Source: Daldinia sp. FL1419 (Eukaryota; Ascomycota; Sordariomycetes; Xylariales; Hypoxylaceae). From it: a stretch of DNA of 64,000 nt. The notes below the pieces were generated by a model that saw only the letters and a program-made list of their open reading frames with translations, made no database searches and was not told the origin of the DNA. Position numbers and translations under genes: made by a program. Location of the stretch: positions 186,001 through 250,000 of the forward strand of contig MU623380.1 of NCBI GenBank assembly GCA_025201765.1, written 5' to 3'. The number at the start of each line of letters is the position of its first letter. Position 1 is the stretch's first letter. Positions 60,501 to 64,000 of the stretch are shown piece after piece.

Positions 60501-61015
60501 GTTTTAACTTCTCCGTCCAAGCTTGACGGAGGACTGTGACTGTTTGACTGCAAACACCCTCGACGGTGTCTACTAGCACCACTGCGCCATCGCACAATCT
60601 TGATGCAGTCGATACTTCACTGCTGAAATCGATATGTCCGGGTGAGTCTATTAGGTTGATTAAGTATTCCTTAGGTACAGGTGCAGCATCTGGAGCTGGT
60701 CTTCGGAGCATAGAGAAATATAGGGAGATGGCGGAGGATTCCATAGTGATACCCCTAATCTGCTCATCTGGTCGTGAATCGAGATACCGGATCTTGCCGG
60801 CAAGTTTTGGTGAGATGATGCCATTTGTGGCGAGGAGGGCGTCCGTCAGGGACGTCTTCCCGTGGTCTACGTGAGCCAAGATACAGATCTAAGATATGTT
60901 AGCATATATTAGTATAAGCGAACGTCTAATAAAAGAGCGCTGGGATAATTACATTTCTTATATCATCTGCGCTTTGCTGCAGAGCAGCTAATTTCTCTGG
61001 GGTGACAACAGGCAT
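57578..61015 (-). CDS. ria1: Ribosome assembly GTPase Ria1/Efl1
   Basis: A cytoplasmic EF-2-like GTPase that, with Sdo1/SBDS, removes the anti-association factor Tif6/eIF6 from pre-60S subunits so they can join translation. Four exons on the minus strand: 61015-60953, 60888-59948, 59834-58021, 57963-57578. They total 3204 nt, 1067 residues. The short first exon ends ADDIRN and joins ICILAHVDHGKTS (G1). Further GTPase motifs are RGITMESS (G2), DSPGHIDF (G3) and NKID (G4). A long Glu-rich insertion near residues 170-220 is typical of the Efl1 class and absent from EF-2. The C-terminal EF-2-like domain IV/V shows MYSCEIQAST then EVLGRVYDV, split by a 57-nt intron. The gene is complete and divergent from the eIF3l gene. 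Confidence 0.94.
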
Positions 61016-61789
61016 TTTGGTTTTGTTGTATTTCCAAACTGTGAAGATATGAAGTCAAGGAAATGGGTATCAAGGACCATCAAGAAGGATTCGCGTGTAT
61101 TCAAGCTGTTAATGCGCAAATAAGTCCGATCGGAAAACGTCGACAAAATGACAAGAGTTGATATTTATAACATTTTAACTTTAGGCTCAGGCACGTATAA
61201 GAAGTACCTACTCAGCTAAGATTAGATATTGCCTACTTATTAGTTACATGATTTAGAAACCTCCATTCTTTGATGGCAATGATTTTTAATATGTACCTAA
61301 CATAGGTACTTAGGTACGCCTAGGAACTCGTGAGTTTTATTGGCTGAATTCCTTAAGCACTAGGATTATAACGACTCGTAGTGGGGGTTTTCTGTAACGT
61401 AGTTAGTCACTATGAATCATAATTGTTAGGTAGTACCTGAGATTTCCTCAGCTGTTGGAGGGGCAGGAGCGTATCGATAAAAGAACTGCCCCGCTGCCCC
61501 GCCAAAGTTTCGATTATGCAAGTGTTCTGACGCACCGACCCAAAAAGACTCGGCGAAAGGAGGGGTGAAGAGGAAAAGAAGGAAAGAACGCACGGATCAC
61601 ACAAAGAAGCCCTAATCCCGCCAAAACTTCGGCTCTTCTTTTTGCCCAAAGTAAATCCTTCTCCAGATCTTTTCAATACCAAACCAAACCAAGGGCCAAA
61701 AAATTGCGACGAGCCCCTCCACGGCTACGATCCCCACGATACACGATACTATTCGCGACATCGTCCTTCTGCCACACCACATTTCCACG
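61016..61789. promoter_or_regulatory. Divergent promoter between ria1 and eIF3l
   Basis: A 774-bp spacer between the start codons of two translation-related genes. GTACCTA motifs occur at 61204-61210 and 61294-61318. No coding frame is convincing. Confidence 0.55.
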
Positions 61790-63378
61790 ATGAGCGGATT
61801 AAGAAACGGTGCTGCGCCTGTGCGCACCATCGAGGATGATAGCGATGTTGAGGAGGAAGCCCTCGTGGCCGATTATCAAGAACAAGTCCAATATGAAGAT
61901 GGCATGGAAGAGTTGGAGCAGGTCAACTCCTTGACCATGGCCCAGCAAGCCGATGATATCCAATCAAGACTTGTCGCTGCTGCTCAGCCCTTGGACTTTT
62001 CCGCTCCCCTCGAAGTCAAGTTCCAAAGCTACGACTCTTACTGCAACTTGTTCCACTTCATCCTCAACTCCGACGGTCCTGTCGATTTGGAACCTCCTTC
62101 GGTTAGTTATTTCCTAAGCTTATATATATATATACCTTCAACTTGAATACTAACCATATACGATAGCATTACTGGGCCTGGGACGTCATCGACGAGTTCA
62201 TTTACCAGTTTAATTCTTTCTCTTCTTACCGATTAAGAATTGCAAGACAAGCGAGGGACAACGAAGAAGAGAGGCAGATTCTACGCGAAAACCCCAACAC
62301 ATGGGGCTGCTATAGTGTGCTTAACGTACTGTACTCCCTGATCCAGCGATCGCAAATCACCGAGCAGCTCGCCGCCATGAAGCGTAATGAGGACCCCGCC
62401 GCCGTCGCTGGAGAGTACGGCTCCAAGACCCTTTACCGAATGCTCGGATACTTCTCCATCATCGGTTTACTCCGTGTCCACTGTCTTCTGGGAGACTTCA
62501 GCCTAGCATTAAAGACCCTAGACGACATTGAGCTCAACAAGAAGGCCATGTTCGCACGTGTCATGGCTGCTCACTTCACAACCTACTACTACGTAGGTTT
62601 CTCGTACATGATGATGCACCGATATGCCGACGCCATCCGCATGTTCAGCCATATCCTTGTCTACGTATCCCGTACCAAGAACTTCCAGAAGAACGCCCAG
62701 TACGACTCCATCACCAAGAAGAACGATCAGATGTACGCTCTTATCGCCATCTGCGTAGCTTTCCAGCCGACCCGTCTAGACGACACCATCCACACCGCTC
62801 TAAGGGAGAAGTACGGAGATCAACTACTTAAGCTACAGCGTGGTGGCCCTGAGTCCCTCCCCATCTTCGAGGAGCTGTTCAAGGCTGCCTGCCCCAAGTT
62901 CATCTCGCCGGTTCCCCCTGACTTCGATAACCCCGAGGCCAACGTGGACCCGATCGACCACCACCTCTCCATCTTCATGGACGAAGTCAAGACCAATATG
63001 TGGAACCCCACCGTGAAATCTTACCTGCGCCTCTACACAACCATGGATCTTAAGAAGCTCGCTGGTTTCTTGGAGGTGCAACCGGAAGAATTACGTTCTT
63101 GGCTACTAGTCAACAAGCAGCGCACCAAGCAGCTGCGGTGGACCGACCACGCCCTACTAGAGGGAGAATGGGTCAACGTAAGCGACCTGGACTACGCCAT
63201 GCAAGGAGTAAGTTTTTCCCTCCCCTTAAGGGCTGACCCTTAGATATAGCAGTCCAATATTTTATCATACCGGAATGCTAATAAAAGATTACAGGATCTA
63301 ATTCACATTTCGGAAGCCAAGGTCGGACGCAAGTTGGTGGACTGGTACCTCCGTAACCTGTCGCGGACGTACAACTGA
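61790..63378 (+). CDS. eIF3l: Translation initiation factor 3 subunit L
   Basis: A PCI-type subunit of eIF3, the scaffold that brings mRNA and initiator tRNA to the 40S ribosome. It is present in filamentous fungi but absent from budding yeast. Three exons: 61790-62101, 62167-63207, 63295-63378. They total 1437 nt, 478 residues. The acidic N-terminus (EDDSDVEEEALVADY) leads into conserved blocks: SYDSYCNLFHFIL, HYWAWDVIDEFIYQF, KTLYRMLGYFSIIGLLRVH, YYVGFSYMMMHRY and the PCI end EGEWVNVSDLDYAM. The short last exon reads DLIHISEAKVGRKLVDWYLR. Length and blocks match the family. The gene is intact. Confidence 0.95.
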
Positions 63379-64000
63379 AGCGGTCATTCGGGAGAGGTAT
63401 TCTCGAGGCAAAAGGGTTAGAAAGGGGAACGTAGGGACAGATGGGTCCTCTCACAGGGTTCGTCTCCAGTTTGCATTGCACAGGCGTAATGGGATATTTG
63501 TATGTCACTCTCTCCACAACCACGGGAGACCAGGCGGGCTGACAGGCGAAGAGAGACGGGCAAAACAGAGAAATATTTCGGCTGGATGTAGGTAGAAAAC
63601 GAACGGGACGCCGCTTGCCCTGTTCGTTTTTTTAATTTGGAAGTCTTATGAACAGATACGGTAATCAAATAACCGACCAACTGGTTTCTTCGACTCGTTT
63701 ACGCGTGTATGCTTGGTTGCTCACCGCTGTGCGGGCAGACAAGGAGGCAGCCAGGCTGTAGACGGGGCTATTGGAGTTTGGACTTCTCCTAGTTCCGCTC
63801 ATGATATCATGATATGACATGTAGGTTTATCGAGATCAGGAGGTAGAAGAGGTTTTTTTCTTCTTCGACGCCTCAACGTCGTAGCCAAGACCCGGGTGCA
63901 TTACAAAGTGTACATACCTCTGTCCGAGTTGGGTACGGATTGCATGTGAATGTCTACCTAGACCTATGGATCGATGTCCCGCGCGCGCGCATGTATGTAT
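63379..64000. other. Downstream flank of eIF3l
   Basis: 3' untranslated region and spacer. A CATGATATCATG palindrome lies at 63799-63810, and an alternating GCGCGC run near 63979-63990. No gene seen. Confidence 0.5.

Noticed and set aside
1..64000. CRISPR arrays or bacterial-type operons
   Set aside because: No regularly spaced direct repeats, and gene structure is clearly eukaryotic with spliceosomal introns.

Overview
The window is nuclear DNA of a filamentous ascomycete (Pezizomycotina, most likely Sordariomycetes). The evidence is short phase-consistent GT-AG introns of about 50-100 nt, a dispersed single 5S rRNA gene, a fungal PKS-NRPS hybrid, and typical ascomycete housekeeping genes. 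A species cannot be named from the sequence alone. All exon models were built by hand, and for every spliced gene the exon lengths sum to a multiple of three.

Left part (1-25.5 kb), accessory. A 13-exon gene (422-13340) encodes an apparently intact hybrid polyketide synthase-nonribosomal peptide synthetase of 3990 residues: KS-AT-DH-MT-(no ER)-KR-ACP-C-A-T-R. It lies at the window edge, so any cluster partners such as a trans-acting ER, oxygenases or a regulator would be to the left. Next come two divergent DHA2-type major facilitator transporters (15149-17233 minus, 18045-20061 plus), with a CGG-type inverted repeat in their shared promoter. Together they look like one end of a secondary-metabolite cluster. 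After them come decayed small-protein genes, an intact secreted GH43 glycoside hydrolase (22067-23232 minus) and a frameshifted ankyrin-repeat pseudogene (24073-25497).

Middle (25.8-49.4 kb). Conserved genes are scattered: a J-domain splicing factor like Cwf23/DNAJC17, the mitochondrial iron-sulfur protein Caf17/Iba57, an acidic protein of unknown function, and the ribosome-biogenesis helicase Dbp8. They are separated by gene-poor stretches of about 7, 4 and 6 kb. One stretch carries a 551-bp non-autonomous DNA transposon with perfect 47-bp terminal inverted repeats and a TA target duplication.

Right part (49.4-64 kb), housekeeping. It holds the cell-wall-integrity MAP kinase kinase Mkk1, a 5S rRNA gene with its TATA element and T-run, an ankyrin remnant, the GTPase Ria1/Efl1, and eIF3 subunit L divergent from it. 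Dbp8, Ria1 and eIF3l all serve ribosome production or translation, but nothing in the sequence shows that they are co-regulated.

The best leads are the PKS-NRPS with its unusual exon structure, the perfect-TIR element, a 6-nt microexon in the first transporter, and the slippage-type frameshift in the ankyrin gene.
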